From: Bicyclus anynana
Lineage: Eukaryota > Arthropoda > Insecta > Lepidoptera > Nymphalidae
NCBI RefSeq assembly: GCF_947172395.1
Contig: NC_069102.1
Coordinates: forward strand, 9,020,442 to 9,084,441
DNA length: 64,000 bases
Direction of reading: 5' to 3'
Below, one piece after another: positions 20,601 through 30,175 of the stretch. A program made the translations under genes and the position numbers. The notes below the pieces were generated by a model. That model did not search any database. It had not been told where the DNA came from and worked only from the letters and a program-made list of their open reading frames with translations. Position 1 is the first letter of the stretch; every line of letters starts with the position of its first letter.

Positions 20601-21603
20601 TTCCGGGCATAATTTTGTTTTGAATTTGCATTACGTCAAAGTCCGCCGCAGACGCCGATCGTGACATGACACTGACAGTTCGATTTTCGTTAGGTTGGCT
20701 ATCTGTCACAATGCCATAGTGCATATTATACTGTTTCGCCGATCCGCCGACTGACGCGCTGCCGCTGGCGCTTGCGTCGCCTGTTTTGTTTTCTATTTTC
20801 GATGAACTTGGTCTTGCAGACGCCATATTTAATTTACATTCAGGTCCGTTCCTGTGTCCATAATTATTACAACCAAAACACTTTATCCCGTTTGGACACA
20901 CCCGTGCTATGTGGGAACGATCACCACAATTAAAACACCTTCTATTCTGACCTTTATGTTGATCTGACCGCTCACTTATTATTTTATTTTCACTTGTAGT
21001 TACACTATCCGGCTTAGTTATAGGTATACTTTTAGTATGACTCGCACTCGACTTCGATTTCATTTTTTCATACAAAACTATTTTTTCTTTCAGCGCCGGG
21101 TAAGACGTAGCACCGTATAGTATACATTTGTTTGATTCATGATCTTGAATGCCATCTATTATGTATTGCACGCCTACATAATCGGGAAACTTTGCTCTGC
21201 GTGCTAACTCCTTCATGTGTAACATATACTGATAATATGTTTCATTTCGTCGTTTCTTGCGGGACGTCAGAAGTTCGTGCATTTCCTTGATATTTACGGT
21301 ATCTGGAAATTCTCTCTGCACTGCCGCCTTAAGGTCATCGTACGTCTTGAATGCTTTTTCACTCCTGAGCCACAGGGCCGCCGTGCCTATAAGTGACCTT
21401 CGTGCAAATATTAATTTTTGCTGTGCTGTCCATCTGAATATTTCAGCATTATCCTCGATGTCCTGCGCCCACTTCGATGATGATAACGTCTTGTCATCTC
21501 CGCTGAACTTAGGAATTCCATCCAGAAATAACGCCGCCATTGTGAAGTCCGCGTGGTCGTCGTCCGTAACACACTTTTCCACAATCACGTCTTTCAGTGA
21601 CAT
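17611..21603 (-). CDS. Gag-Pol polyprotein of gypsy copy B
   Basis: An intact 1330-residue frame with the same domains as copy A: gag, two CCHC knuckles, DTGS protease, RT with FIDD, RNase H with TDAS, and integrase with zinc domain and D,D35E. Differences from A include HELLTSRK for HELMTSRK, HMKEL for YMKEL, NKCILYG for NKSILYG, SASVGG for SVSVGG, DDMIYKL for DDMIDKL, and the C-terminal GENILG for GEDILE. All catalytic motifs are kept, so this copy is also potentially competent. No env. Confidence 0.93.
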   Translation of the reverse strand: MSLKDVIVEKCVTDDDHADFTMAALFLDGIPKFSGDDKTLSSSKWAQDIEDNAEIFRWTAQQKLIFARRSLIGTAALWLRSEKAFKTYDDLKAAVQREFPDTVNIKEMHELLTSRKKRRNETYYQYMLHMKELARRAKFPDYVGVQYIIDGIQDHESNKCILYGATSYPALKEKIVLYEKMKSKSSASHTKSIPITKPDSVTTSENKIISERSDQHKGQNRRCFNCGDRSHIARVCPNGIKCFGCNNYGHRNGPECKLNMASARPSSSKIENKTGDASASGSASVGGSAKQYNMHYGIVTDSQPNENRTVSVMSRSASAADFDVMQIQNKIMPGKPMKEVTVKEFTMKALVDTGSDVNLISHECFNAIGARISEDYLCLTGLGHTQVKSLGKVLFNLTIDDVEFKDVLFHIVTKDVMPFHMILGQEFLKNITMIVNGDKVVFLNECEGWMSKLSCFLDSIVEVDHILDPNVKQRVLQCIQSYNPIQVKEAPIQLKIILKDDIPVKQRPRRLSLVEQKLVDDQVSEWLSTGIIRVSFSEYCSPLVLVRKKDGTVRICVDYRLINRKMIKDEFPLPVIDDMIYKLHGAKVFSVLDLKNGFFHLRVSEESVQYTSFVTNNGQYEFLRAPFGLSICPKYFMRFVSIIFRDLIAQEIMMIFIDDILIIAKDEQQAVERLQLVLKVASEYGLQINWKKANLIKREIEYLGHNIKDGEIKPSSEKTNAVLKYPEPKDIKQLQSYLGLTSYFRKYIENYALIAKPLTDLLKKENEFIFNDEQRRVFQILKEKLATSPVLKIFDPKLKTELHTDASSVAYSAILMQYWPDSGLHPVHYMSCKTNSAQSKYSSYELEALAIVEGVKKFRHYLYGIHFKIITDCKAFEMTLKKKDLTAKVARWVLFLTEYDFEVEHRSGSRMRHADALSRYPHVGLITLSDKLRQAQNQDEGLMAIKKILKDRPYYDDYWIENDLLYRGENKLLVIPNTMEKEVLRRVHSNGHFSKKKMKELIVKEYYITGLDKKIEDFIVTCIPCLLATKKEGKQEGFLHPIEKESIPLDTIHLDHVGPLTVTSKQYNYILAIVDAFTKFVWLFPTKSTSSRETLNKLEIYQQVFGNPRRIITDKGTAFTSHEFTDYCKAENIQHVTITTGVPRGNGQVERINKIIIPLLTKLCIEKPNQWYRHVSRVQRAINSTFLRSINTTPFELLIGTRMRTKEDLKLQELLQEEGIKIYGENREELRKQAKEQILKIQDENTRNFNKKRKESCKYNIGDIVATRRTQFGSGLKLKPKYLGPYKVVKVKRNDRYDLEKIDSSSEGPIKTSSAADYMKRWPQGENILG

Positions 21604-21637
21604 CGTCGTAAATCGTCGTGATCCGTATTTCTTTTAT

Positions 21638-21655
21638 ATCCCGGACGAGCCCCCA
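21638..21655 (-). promoter_or_regulatory. Primer binding site of copy B, tRNA-Pro type
   Basis: Reverse-strand TGGGGGCTCGTCCGGGAT, a perfect match to the site in copy A, four bases after the LTR. Confidence 0.85.
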
Positions 21656-21659
21656 AAGC

Positions 21660-21850
21660 TGTGGGATATTGGTTAAAAGAAATACGGGATATATCTTCGT
21701 CTTAAGCACTTTATTTTAATTTTAATTATGCACAGCACTCTGTCGTCGTTCGCTTGTAATCCGCCATCTTCCAAACCTTCTCTTGCATCCCTCTCACACA
21801 CACACTCTTGCTCGCTCTCTCCATGCTACGTTCCGTTCTCCAATCCTACA
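21660..21850 (-). repeat. LTR 4 (copy B 5' LTR)
   Basis: 191 bp, identical by eye to LTR 3. Its outer edge (21850/21851) is the right boundary of the whole composite. Confidence 0.9.
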
Positions 21851-23200
21851 TAAAGCGTGCTCCAAACATCTCGTAGGTTAAATCTATATCTTAAGACTGG
21901 GTAAAAAATAAAAATTTGTTACTTTATTTAAAGAACTGTGCCTTTTCTTAGCTGTCTTTTCTATTTTAAGCTTAGATCCATCTTGCTGCTCTAAAGCGGG
22001 TTGGTAGGTGATGTTATTTAACTTTGTAACGATCCCTCGTGCTTTCCGAAACACAGGGTGTTGTAACTTCCTAACTCCGGGCTGAAACTCATAATTCTTT
22101 GTATGTAACAAAATCTCAATATTTCATTACTCGACTTAGAACTTGAACTCAGAATTATATGATCTGAAGGAACATAGGCCACTACACCAACGAAGTACTA
22201 TTTTATGTTTATCTGATGTTAGGTCACACAAAGAAATTCTAGCCATATCTTTTTTGGTCTAAAGACTCTCAAATTTAATTCCGATCTCGTTTTGAGGCTT
22301 TACTTAGATATTAAGTAGGTACTACTTAAGGATTATCGATTAAAGATCTCATGTGTCAACTAGCGACATGTGTAGGTACAATACAGGGTGCTCGGGTAGT
22401 ATTTCCCATAACTTCAAGGTTTTGACAAGTCCACTTATAGGAGCCGAACTGCATATGTAATATTATTTTCAATTAAAAAAGAGACACTTTTTATGTTTTC
22501 ATACAAAGTAATTCCGACTATCCAATGTAAAAAATGCCTTTATCTATCCTTGCATTTTAAAATACGTAAAAGTTGGCTACTTATTATAAGGATGCGTATA
22601 AGGGGATCTATTTACAAAAGAAATATTATTTAGCCCGAAAATATTAATTTTAGAACACATGTTTCTGAAAACATTACACAAACATTTTAATTAATTTTCG
22701 GTAAAGTATTATTTACCAAAATAACCACAGAATTAAAGGAATTACTCTCTAACAGCGTGTATATTACGTCGTTGGTGTTAACCTAATGCTAACTACGAGT
22801 ATCTGTATGTCATCCAATCCGATGGCGTGCTTGAGTGACGAACTTATCCATTGTAATATTACTATCCGTTCAACTTAGATTTATTATGATTTGCATTGTA
22901 TGCCTCACAAAATGTACAGCGTTAGCTGATAAAGTCTGTGTATCTGTGAGGTCACTCAGTAATAACATCCTTTTCCTTTGTGTCGTCGCAAGTAGCTATT
23001 TTTCCCGACGTCGCGCGTCCCGCTGTGCTGTCCCGGCCACTCGCTCTGACACTGTATAATATTCCCCGAGCGGTCTATACATACTTGGAACTACTAGTAT
23101 AATGTACGAGAACCTTCTACACTAAACGTCCATACTGAAATGTAAATGGCTGGTTGCTGACGACTCGATTTAGTAGAGCGTTTCTTCCACGTACATATAA
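21851..23200. other. No recognised gene
   Basis: Mostly AT-rich sequence to the right of the gypsy composite. There is a 'tacagggtgctc' motif near 22382 that recurs at 63786 and may mark a degraded repeat end. No gene found. Confidence 0.4.
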
Positions 23201-23223
23201 TTTCGACACTAACAGTGGAATTG

Positions 23224-23350
23224 ATAGACATTGTAGGGGCATCCCCAGGGGATCATTCAGCCGCTGAGTGTCGAATTTAACCTCTATTTGTTGGAGTATT
23301 TGACACTCAGCGGGTGAATGATCCCCTGGGGGTGCCCCTACAACGTCTAT
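23224..23350. repeat. Long near-perfect hairpin, arms about 50 bp
   Basis: The left arm from 23224 and the right arm ending at 23350 are inverted copies with a few mismatches. Examples are 'tgtaggggcatccccagggg' with 'cccctgggggtgcccctaca', and 'cgctgagtgtc' with 'gacactcagcg'. The loop is about 20 nt (about 23278-23298). It could be a small foldback transposon or a precursor-like hairpin RNA; no gene frame explains it. Confidence 0.7.
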
Positions 23351-23495
23351 GAATTTCATCTGTAAATCTTCGTTTCGCTTTTTGCTAATTGTTTTAGATG
23401 TAACCTGGTAACTGAAATCTAGAAAGATATATCTAGATGTTTTGTGCACGTAGAGAGGATGAATGAAAGTAGACTAAAAACATATATAACGTAAT

Positions 23496-23821
23496 TTGAC
23501 GACTTCCGTGGCGCAGTGGTATGCGCGGTGGATTTACAAGACGGAAGTCCTGGGTTCGGTCCTTGGCAGCGCCAATTGAGGTTTCTTAATTGGTCCAGGA
23601 CTGGGCTGGTGGGAGTATACGACTGTGGGTAGTTACCATTCCATCGGCAAAGACGTACCACCAAGCTATGTAGCGTTCCGGTACAATGTCGTGTAGAAAC
23701 TGAAAGGGGTGTGGATTTTCACCTTACTCCTAACAAATTAGTCCGCTTCCATCTTAGATTGCATCATCACTTACCATCAGGTGAGATTGTAGTCAAGGGT
23801 TAACTTGTAAAGAGAATAAAA
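23496..23821 (+). repeat. tRNA-derived SINE, family 2, full-length copy
   Basis: The head has A-box-like 'tggcgcagtggtatgcgcgg' and B-box-like 'gggttcggtcc'. The body has 'ggcaaagacgtaccaccaag' and 'gtgtagaaactgaaagggg'. The 3' end has 'accatcaggtgagattgtag' and 'gttaacttgtaaagaataaa'-type sequence. The reference copy for this family in the window. Confidence 0.85.
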
Positions 23822-25100
23822 TTGAGACATAATTCATCAAAATTTAATTATTCAACCAGGTTTTCTAACGGAATATCATTAAGCGTAACTTAGTAGGAAA
23901 CTTCTAATTACGCTAAGATGCAAGCGAGGCGCGTGACGAGCTCACTGTAGAAAAGGAGCAGCAAGGCGTGACATGTCGAGCACTTGCAAGATATATACCG
24001 CAACAGGCGTGATTCACCACACCACCTGCGACTAGCTGCCAAGCGAGCGAATATAACACCTGTAACACTAAACATTAGATTCATTTTGCTATAGCTCTTC
24101 AAGCAGGGGATAGTTTTCTTAAAATGCTCTCGGTAAAGATCACTTTCGTGCACTAGACTTCCTTTCAAAACGAGACGCCACAATATTTCAGCACTTCCGA
24201 GAAATAACAATGCTCGAGAGCACACTACGGGCCGGGGTAAACTTGAAGAACAGTGGCAGTGCTTCTCCGTCTCAGTTGAAACTAAACTACAATATATATT
24301 TTACCTGTATGAATTTACTTATTGCCATTATTTTATTATGAGTATTTCATAATTAATGATTGAAATCATTAATAATACTTTGATTAAAGAGAACAATCTG
24401 AAATGAACTCCCCTCTAATATGTTTAGTTTTTTTTTATATAGAATAGGCTCGTGCTTGACCACGATCTCACCTGATGGTAAGAATAGATGTGGCCTAAGG
24501 TGGATCGCGCTTGTCTAGAAGATCTATATTCACTCTCTTCTTAAAGACTCTAAATCCATATTAATTGATTATGAAACACGGCTAAAACTCACGTGATTTT
24601 ACGTCGGAGTATGCCCGACTAGTTCTTCTAGACTCTAAATCCACATGCAAAATGTAGGTAAAGAAACTCATGGCCTAAGTCTATAAGATCCTGCTGCAGA
24701 TTTACTGCGCTACAAAATGCACCTGGCTGCGATGAGATGCGTCCAAGTGTGCAACGGCAATTGTGTTTTTCAGGGTCTCTACACTTGTTGCCGTAAAGTG
24801 AACGATGTTTTGTGTGTTTTGTAAAAAGTGAATAAAATATTTTCCAAAAATTTTTTTCAAAAATCATCAAATTAAAAATCAATCGGCCATATTTCGATAG
24901 GCAACCTGGTAGATAATCTCTAATCTAAAATAAAATTCTCCTAATCATAATTATGCGTAAAAATTTGGTTTGTAGCCAATCCTCAATGTGCACAGTAAAT
25001 TCGCAGCGGGTTCTCGTACCATCAATGATATTCAAATTCAACAGTCGCTAATTTGTTGTAGTTGTTGGCTAACTAGTGCATAGTGATAGGCAAGAAAGCA
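23822..25100. other. No gene; small SINE family 2 remnant at 24445-24500
   Basis: The remnant reads 'gatctcacctgatggtaag', the reverse-strand 3' end of SINE family 2. The rest is AT-rich without a recognised feature. Confidence 0.45.
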
Positions 25101-25109
25101 CGAATAAAG

Positions 25110-25627
25110 TAAAAAACCGGACGAGTGCCACCGAGAGTTCCGTACGTAGGATCATTGTTCCTATACGAATAGTTCAGGTATCGATTTGCACAGTTTTTGC
25201 TGAGTTTTTCCGTATTTCAGACCCTTTGTTTATTTAAGATTAAATTTTTAATGACAATTGTATAGTTTTTATATTTTTTCTTGTACCTACATGTGGTCTT
25301 GTTTTGTGGTTTATAACGATGTTGTTGACAAATTTCATAGTTCTAGGACAACGGCTTACCCTACTTACTTAGAAGTACCCTATGAGTTTTGATTCCCTTG
25401 AAAGTCGGATTATACGATTTTGCTGAACAAACGGCACGTTTCTTTACGTAAACTTAAAATATTGATTTCTTCACAACTTCACGCGGGTCCGTTAGCCTGA
25501 GTATACGGTTTAAATTTCAACGTGATACCGCCACTCATTCTCGAAATATAGGGTCTTGACAGGCAGACAAACGAACAAGAAAGTGATTTAGAGTTCCGTT
25601 GTTCTTTTTGGGATACGGAACCCTAAA
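25110..25627. repeat. Dispersed lepidopteran-type repeat with inverted 'gttccgtac' ends
   Basis: Left end 'ccggacgagtgccaccgag' plus 'agttccgtacg'; right end 'gggatacggaaccctaaaaa', whose reverse complement starts 'agggttccgtat'. From memory this is a very common lepidopteran repeat. It is non-coding. Confidence 0.55.
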
Positions 25628-25849
25628 AATAAAGAGATAATTGGTTTCTACTCTCTTATTCTTGGACATCATACCAAGGGCGACAAATATTGATAAGTAT
25701 TTTTAAGTATTAGTTTTAATTTGTTTTAATTTTATAGAGTTAGTTAATTAATTTTAATGTATACTTATTTGAATAGTTCAATTAGTTAATGGAATAAAAT
25801 AAATCTTAAGAAAGTATCGATGTTCAGAAATCCACGTTTACATATTATT

Positions 25850-25990
25850 TCGTAACATTCCCGATGTTGCGCGTGGGCCGGGGGCGACTGATACACCCCA
25901 CTTCCCCGCACGCAAGATTTCACACCCGCGCAGTCTTTCCCCCTGTCGCCCACATATCATGGGAGTGTTTTGCCAGTCTATACGAGAAAC
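25850..25990 (+). repeat. GC-rich repeat, copy 1
   Basis: 'cgtaacattcccgatg...gcgtgggccgggggcg...ccccgcacgca...cccgcgcagtc...cgcccacatatcatgggagtgt' is repeated at 31125-31275 with internal indels, in the same orientation. Function unknown. Confidence 0.6.
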
Positions 25991-26049
25991 GTACCTCTCA
26001 AAGCATTGTTATATTTTTTAAAAGCAACGTAAGCCGCTCGTTTGCCCCG

Positions 26050-27180
26050 CACGCTCTTCAACAATTTTTGTATTCGCATTTAATTGTTGTTTTTAAGCCG
26101 TTTGGAGATGGTGCCTGTTAGCGTATAATTGCTCTGGATATAATACCTCTACCCATCAAACGGAATTTTCTTTTTCTGGTAAAATATTGTTCATTTTGCT
26201 GTTACAAATTCAGCGAGTAAATGTTTTCATTTCAGAGACTTAACAGCTACTTAGAATTGCCTCTTGTCTGGGATTTCACTTTAGCAGTGCCTCTTCAACA
26301 TCCATGAAGCAGATTTGTTATAACAAAATATCTGATACATAATTTATCGTTATTTGTTAAATGAATTTGTTAAACAAAGTAAATAATGTTAATTATAATT
26401 ATTTAAACTTAGGTTCTGGCGAATGGAAATAAGGTTTATCATAATATCCCGTAGATAAAAATACTTTTTAAATTTACTAGCGGACGCCAGCGGCTTCGCC
26501 CGCATGACTCGATATATACTTCAACCCCTGTAAGGGCCAGGCTCAATAAAACACGGTTTTACTTTGTAAAAATGGCTTAAATCGGGAACGTATATATGGT
26601 GGCTGTTGGCGAAAAAGTCGGTTTGTAGGTTCAAAAGGCTGTCAATGTATGCGTATGCGTATGCTGTTTTCGGCTCTTTATTGTTATGCACACATTACAT
26701 AACTGTTGGAATTTGCGTCGCTAATTTTTATTAATATTTTCGCATGTTTTATATCATTTTACACAAATAAATCATGAACGACTTATATTTAAAAAAAATC
26801 AACCCCTTTTTAACCTTTCAAGGGTAAAAGAATATGGCAACTGCAGGCGAAACAAGCACTAATTAAATATGAGTTCAGGTTTTAGTTACATGAATTTTGT
26901 TGGTTGACTTTTCTCCTTTTCCCTTTACCTCCAATCGCTATAATAATCCTTTCGGAGGTGGGAGTTAAAAAAATCCTTTTTTTTACCCTTGATAAAATGA
27001 GGTATCTGTCATTCTATAATGTTTTTCCTGATTTTAACCCGGCCGCCACATTATACAACTCGCAAGGCCGCGATGTTGCCCTGCCTGGCCTGGTTCAACT
27101 CTTTATTTCACGAATGTTCGCGACTGGACGAGTAACATGGCAACACAACTTGCCTGATCACTTTCCTCCGTTACTTACTT
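26050..27180. other. No gene; RTE-like fragment at 26477-26560
   Basis: 'actagcggacgccagcggct' marks one dispersed-family end near 26478. The remainder is AT-rich. I see nothing else I can name. Confidence 0.4.
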
Positions 27181-27249
27181 ACTTACGCCGCTGCAACACA
27201 TTGCACGAGTGACCTAGGAAGTCGTGCAATGTGTTGCAGCGGCGTAAGT
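27181..27249. repeat. Perfect 28-bp hairpin with 13-nt loop
   Basis: The left arm 27181-27208 is the exact reverse complement of 27222-27249, with core 'gccgctgcaacacattgcac'. It is far too long to be chance. It may be a small palindromic insertion or the junction of inverted copies. Confidence 0.8.
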
Positions 27250-27305
27250 CCCCATTCGCACGATAGTTTTCTTAACGGACGTTAAAAAAGCGTTAATAAG
27301 AATAA
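27248..27305. repeat. Terminal fragment of a MITE related to 42876-43111
   Basis: 'gtccccattcgcacg' followed by 'ttaacggacgttaaaaaagcg' matches the ends of the MITE at 42876-43111 (its right end read inverted). It is preceded by TAA, the same trinucleotide that flanks the complete copy. The other end is missing. Confidence 0.5.
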
Positions 27306-27814
27306 AGTCATAGCATACAGTTTTATATCTAGCAATAGATGTAAATATGCAAATTATTCCGAAAATTGAACATAAAATTCTCAGTAGAGATTCAGTTTCA
27401 GCTGAAATCAGTTTTGGACTGTTCTGTGAATTCATTTAGCTGAAAACAGGGCTGAAAGCCTCCTGTTTGATATTCGGTTTCAAGTTATTTATGCTTCAAT
27501 CGAGTTAAAATTCGTTGTGTCACGTTTTAGGGATTTTGTGTTCGATGATAAAAATATTTGCAGCGTGGGTTTGTACGAGTACGTACATTTTGATATAATG
27601 CAGAGAGAACATTATTTTTTAAAGTTCTTGATGTAATAACAATGATACAATAACTATAAATATTTTATGGTCGTTCCGCTGGTTATTACTTTTAGATCTC
27701 GAGTGGATTATTTGTCTAGGATATTCAAAATATCTAACCCCGATTCATCGATCCAGTGCGGTAATTTTTTAAATTCCCTATGACCTTTAAACTCTTTAAA
27801 CTTTAACTTTAAAC

Positions 27815-27910
27815 CTCCGGAGTTAGGAAGATGGCGGTGTTAGTACACCCTCGTACCTCAGAGAGAACGTAAAGCCGTCGACCCTACGCCTGATCTCTCA
27901 CCGGGCCAAT
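27815..27910 (+). repeat. Dispersed repeat 'gtgttagtacacc...aaagccgtcg', copy 1
   Basis: Shares 'ggagtt(a/g)gg(a)ag', 'gtgttagtacacc', 'aaagccgtcg' and 'cctgatct(c/t)tcaccgg' with 30020-30130 in the same orientation. Probably 3' remnants of a non-LTR family. Confidence 0.55.
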
Positions 27911-28655
27911 TGGTATAAACCTTGTACATAAAGTACAAAAGGTGCATTAATGAGGACATGAATTATACAAGCCTTGAAAAAAATCCTTAAAAAAAAGCAG
28001 CTAATACTATTAATTCCCAATGCAAATCTCAAAAGACGGGGTAATGTAAAGCGGATGCCGTAGAAATAGCTGGAATATCTCAAACAAGAGTTTTCGGGGT
28101 GGATGAAATAGGGAGTATCCGATGTCCGCTGGGGGGCCGAAATAATGCCATTTCCGATGGCGCCCGGCGGGCATGTCGACAACGAGATTAGGGAAAAAAG
28201 ACGGGAATTTAATAACACAACCGACACACGACTTGTGACAAATAAACACACGATACACCACGTTGTGGGTCGTGCCGATCCAGTGCACTACTTGCTACTG
28301 CTTACGATCAGTAGCTTGTGCGGTTTTTGCAACGAAGTTCCCTATCGCGCGTTGCGAAAGGGGGCTAGACGGAAAAAATTAAGACCAAAAGTTGTAACGA
28401 CACTTTTACACGCTATACCTAGTTGTAAGCCGTGCGGCGTGCGCGTGTTTCTCTGTCTGTCTCTCTCTCTCTCTCATAGAAAGCAGTTATTTTCGTTTCA
28501 TCTTTCTATTTCGCATTGAACAGTGTGGTGTCGCGACAATTATTTTTAATCATAATAAATAATAATAATTCATAATAAATAATATAATATAATAACCATT
28601 CGTTCCATTCGGGTGTCCCTTGACACCTCTCTAGTTTTTTTATGATCTCACCTGA
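27911..28655. other. No gene; (CT)n run near 28460-28478
   Basis: Short overlapping frames on both strands lack any recognisable domain. A CT dinucleotide run and an AAT-rich stretch at 28545-28600 are the only simple features. Confidence 0.4.
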
Positions 28656-28659
28656 TGAT

Positions 28660-28860
28660 GATTGGCAGACTTCACACACCCAGAGAATTCTCTGGTATGC
28701 AGGTTTCCTCACGATGTTTTCCTTACCGTTTAGGACACATGATATTTAATTATATTAATGTATGCAACTGAAAAGTTGGAGGTGCATGCCCCGGACCGGA
28801 TTTGAACCGACGCGACACCCTCGGAGGCAGATTTCATATCCACTGGGCTATCACGGCTCT
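28660..28860 (-). repeat. SINE family 1, 3'-truncated, fused to family-2 remnant
   Basis: Tail-side truncated reverse-strand family-1 SINE. The A-box ('tatccactgggcta' on +) is intact. At its left edge the family-2 end 'gatctcacctgatg' (28645-28659) joins it directly. Confidence 0.7.
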
Positions 28861-29441
28861 AAGTTGTTATTTTACAATTTTAGAATAGCCCTATACCTAT
28901 TTCTGATTTGTTTTATACAAGTCTATATCTTATATATAAGACATTTCTGGATTTTATATAATTCCTGATCCATTTAAATAAGTCTCATTGAAAGTCTTCG
29001 TGCTAGTTGGGTTCACTAGCCTCAGAAATTATCCAATACTTTAGTTCTTGTTTTACATTTTCTATTGCGGTCGCCAAGGTAAATCAGTATTCCCGCTGTT
29101 CGTTTGAATGCATTTATATAAAAAGTCGTTTAATGTAAAATTTGAGCAGCTTTTAAATCTGCGGTGTCTGCGGTATCGGCGCGGGCTGGAACAGCGGAAG
29201 TTCACTAAAAACGTTTCGTGATAAACGGGCACGTGACCGGGACCCCGAGCCGTTGCCACAGTGTAGAGAGACCGGTAATACAGATTTTTGTATTACTGGT
29301 AACTGCCTCTATTGGTCCTGTAGTTACATGATTCTCTCTCTCTATAGTCGTTGCTTCTTTACTGAAGATCGTGGTCCTGGTAAGATCCCAGCCTCCTGCG
29401 GGTCCACGCCTTCCATCGGCTTCTGTTGGTGGCCATCGCTG

Positions 29442-29864
29442 CTATAATGTAGAACTTCGTCCCTTTAATCTCCTTAGACCGCGAATGTTCCACGTTCCAA
29501 AGCGATGAGGGTGTCTCGCTAGCATTTTTCCTTCGCTGCATTCACCAGATGCATAGTTTCCAAGTGGTGCCTGGTGCGTCACACTCACGTGGCCGGTAAC
29601 ATATTTCCCACCACCTAACCCGGATAGGTGGCGCCGGGCGTTAGCCGGATCATCCGACAAAATTTCCCTTGAGTTACAATCAACCATTTCTCTCTTGAGA
29701 AAATAGTGCAGTGGTTTCCCTTTGCCTTCTGCACCAGACATTTCAGGAGTTACTTCTACTCCAAGGTCGCTGTAGCCTCGTCCACCTGGTTTCCCAGATG
29801 GGTGTATGGGTATCCCGCTATTGGTCGGTCGCCAGAGCCTCGTCCGTTGTCTAGCAGGGGGCAC
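29442..29864 (-). pseudogene. Possible 5' fragment of a non-LTR element (TWNIRGL motif)
   Basis: A 140-residue reverse frame ending in FGTWNIRGLRRLKGRSSTL. The TWN(I/V)RGL motif is typical of the first strand of APE-type endonucleases in non-LTR elements. No other endonuclease motif follows in frame, so if the reading is right this is a 5' stub. A further short frame continues at 29359-29541. It could also be chance. Confidence 0.3.
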
Positions 29865-30019
29865 CGCGTGCAGGTGAGGTTGACATTTGGGTTCGACTAG
29901 AAGTTAGTGTCGTTCTTCCCCTTACCCCCCTTACATGATTCAGCTACACACAATGTGATCCAGGGTTTGAATCCCAATAAAAAAATACGTTATTGGGTTT
30001 TTTCTTACAAGAACAATCT

Positions 30020-30175
30020 TAATAGCAGCCTGGAGTTGGGAAGTTGGTGGTGTTAGTACACCCCCGTTCCTCTGAGAGCACTTAAAGCCGTCGGTCCTGT
30101 GCCTGATCTTTCACCGGTCTGCCGTCCCATCGGACTATGAAAGTGTGGACAAAGAGAGATTCGAGATTGTGCGAT
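30020..30175 (+). repeat. Dispersed repeat 'gtgttagtacacc...aaagccgtcg', copy 2
   Basis: Longer copy of the repeat at 27815. It continues into 'tgccgtcccatcggactatgaaagtg', which from memory is part of an abundant lepidopteran non-LTR 3' region. Confidence 0.55.

Larger units (their letters stand above)
16899..21850 (-). mobile_element. Ty3/gypsy-type LTR retrotransposon, copy B (complete, inverted)
   Basis: Reading leftward: LTR 21850-21660, primer site 21655-21638, gag-pol 21603-17611, a 520-bp untranslated segment with the same hairpin (17105-17124), and LTR 17089-16899. Same family as copy A, differing by roughly twenty residues in gag-pol and a few LTR positions, so it comes from a separate parental copy. 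It is followed directly by fragment C. The outer right flank (from 21851) shows no duplication of the left flank of LTR 1. Confidence 0.9.
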
